A DNA stretch of 5,175 nt from Candidatus Hodarchaeota archaeon (GTDB lineage Archaea > Asgardarchaeota > Heimdallarchaeia > Hodarchaeales > Hodarchaeaceae). Numbering within the stretch: the stretch's first letter is position 1; each line of letters starts with the position of its first letter. The notes beneath the pieces are model-generated. The model was not told the DNA's origin, searched no databases, and saw only the letters and a program-made list of their open reading frames with translations. This document shows, piece after piece, positions 4,844 to 5,175 of the stretch. Made by a program: the position numbers and the translations under genes. The DNA is taken from the NCBI GenBank assembly GCA_016840305.1, contig JAEOSP010000654.1, positions 1 to 5,175 of the forward strand. Reading direction: 5' to 3'.

Positions 4844-5175
4844 ATGTCCGAAATAGTAATACTATCTCAAAACGAAGTCAAGTCATGTTTACCTATGGCT
4901 GAGGCAATTAGAGCAGTGCGAGAAGCATACATTGCGTTCGCAAAAGGACTAGTGAAAATGCCACCAGTCATGCACTTAGATGTTTCACAGTATAATGGGG
5001 AAGTAGATATTAAATCAGGGTATATTGAGGATCTTGGACTTATTGGTACCAAAATTGCAAGCGGTTTCTACGAGAATTATAAGTTGGGATTACCTCCGGG
5101 AATTGCGGTAATAATCTTAATGGATCTTAAAACAAGTATTCCAGTAGCAATAATGGATGGAACTTATGTTACTGC
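4844..5175 (+). CDS. Ornithine cyclodeaminase/mu-crystallin family enzyme, N-terminal part (3' end outside window)
   Basis: The open frame runs from ATG 4844 to the window edge (110 codons plus two bases). The start is supported by the typical N-terminus: ILSQNEVKSCLPMAEAIRAV (6-25) matches the family's 'L-x-x-x-D/E-V-x-x-x-L-x-M-x-x-A-I' opening. A partial ribosome site GTGAT (4836-4840) sits only 3 bases before the ATG. KMPPVMHLDV (38-47), GEVDIKSGYI (52-61), GTKIASGFYENYKLGLP (68-84), ILMDLKTSIPVAIMDG (91-106) and YVTA follow the family order. Lys70 corresponds to the conserved active-site lysine of 'G-x-K'. The frequent MPPR arginine is not present; the pattern with GEVDxKxGY and GFxxNxKLGLP resembles the EutC/BhcD-like branch. 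Members of the superfamily include ornithine cyclodeaminase, archaeal alanine dehydrogenase, imine reductases and EutC, so the reaction is open. The NAD(P)-binding Rossmann half lies outside. It is transcribed divergently from the amino-acid importer, suggesting shared control. Confidence 0.88.
   Translation, partial: MSEIVILSQNEVKSCLPMAEAIRAVREAYIAFAKGLVKMPPVMHLDVSQYNGEVDIKSGYIEDLGLIGTKIASGFYENYKLGLPPGIAVIILMDLKTSIPVAIMDGTYVT

Noticed and set aside
4867..5052. Minus-strand open frame of 61 codons
   Set aside because: It is antisense to the OCD-family gene, whose plus-strand frame has ordered family motifs through the whole stretch.

Overview
The window is AT-rich, densely coded DNA devoted to amino-acid uptake and metabolism. 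The host is most likely an archaeon from an AT-rich lineage, possibly Asgard-like, but this is only moderately supported. The evidence is that the solute-binding protein has a hydrophobic N-terminal segment without a lipobox cysteine, the clearest ribosome-binding sites are of the GTGAT/GGTGG type, upstream regions carry A/T-only TATA-like boxes with no convincing bacterial -35/-10 pair, and one strand end shows an oligo-T stop signal. None of these excludes a bacterium.

Layout from left to right. Bases 1-309 (+) are the last 102 codons of a class I/II PLP aminotransferase, ending at a weak A/T hairpin plus a T8 run. Convergent to it, 28 bases away, is a complete threonine-aldolase-type enzyme (338-1393, -) with its PLP-binding residues intact. 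A 177-base A/T-rich spacer follows. Then comes a compact four-gene minus-strand operon (1571-4621) encoding a full polar-amino-acid ABC importer. In transcription order it holds the substrate-binding protein (4621-3824), permease B (3836-3141), the ATPase (3138-2347) and permease A (2350-1571). Its junctions overlap by 13 bases, are separated by 2 bases, and overlap by 4 bases. A 222-base divergent regulatory region (4622-4843) separates this operon from a plus-strand gene that runs off the right end. That gene is an ornithine cyclodeaminase/mu-crystallin family enzyme (4844-5175), whose N-terminal half resembles the EutC/BhcD branch.

How the genes fit together: the importer brings in an amino acid or amino-acid-like solute, and the three flanking enzymes act on such compounds by transamination, retro-aldol cleavage of a beta-hydroxy amino acid, and imine/amino-acid redox or cyclodeamination. 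This suggests a scavenging and catabolic module. Two specific readings are offered as hypotheses only: an ectoine-type uptake/utilisation locus (Ehu/Eut-like), or a hydroxy-amino-acid/glyoxylate module resembling the beta-hydroxyaspartate cycle. The neighbouring genes that would decide lie outside the window. No RNA genes, mobile elements or CRISPR arrays were seen.
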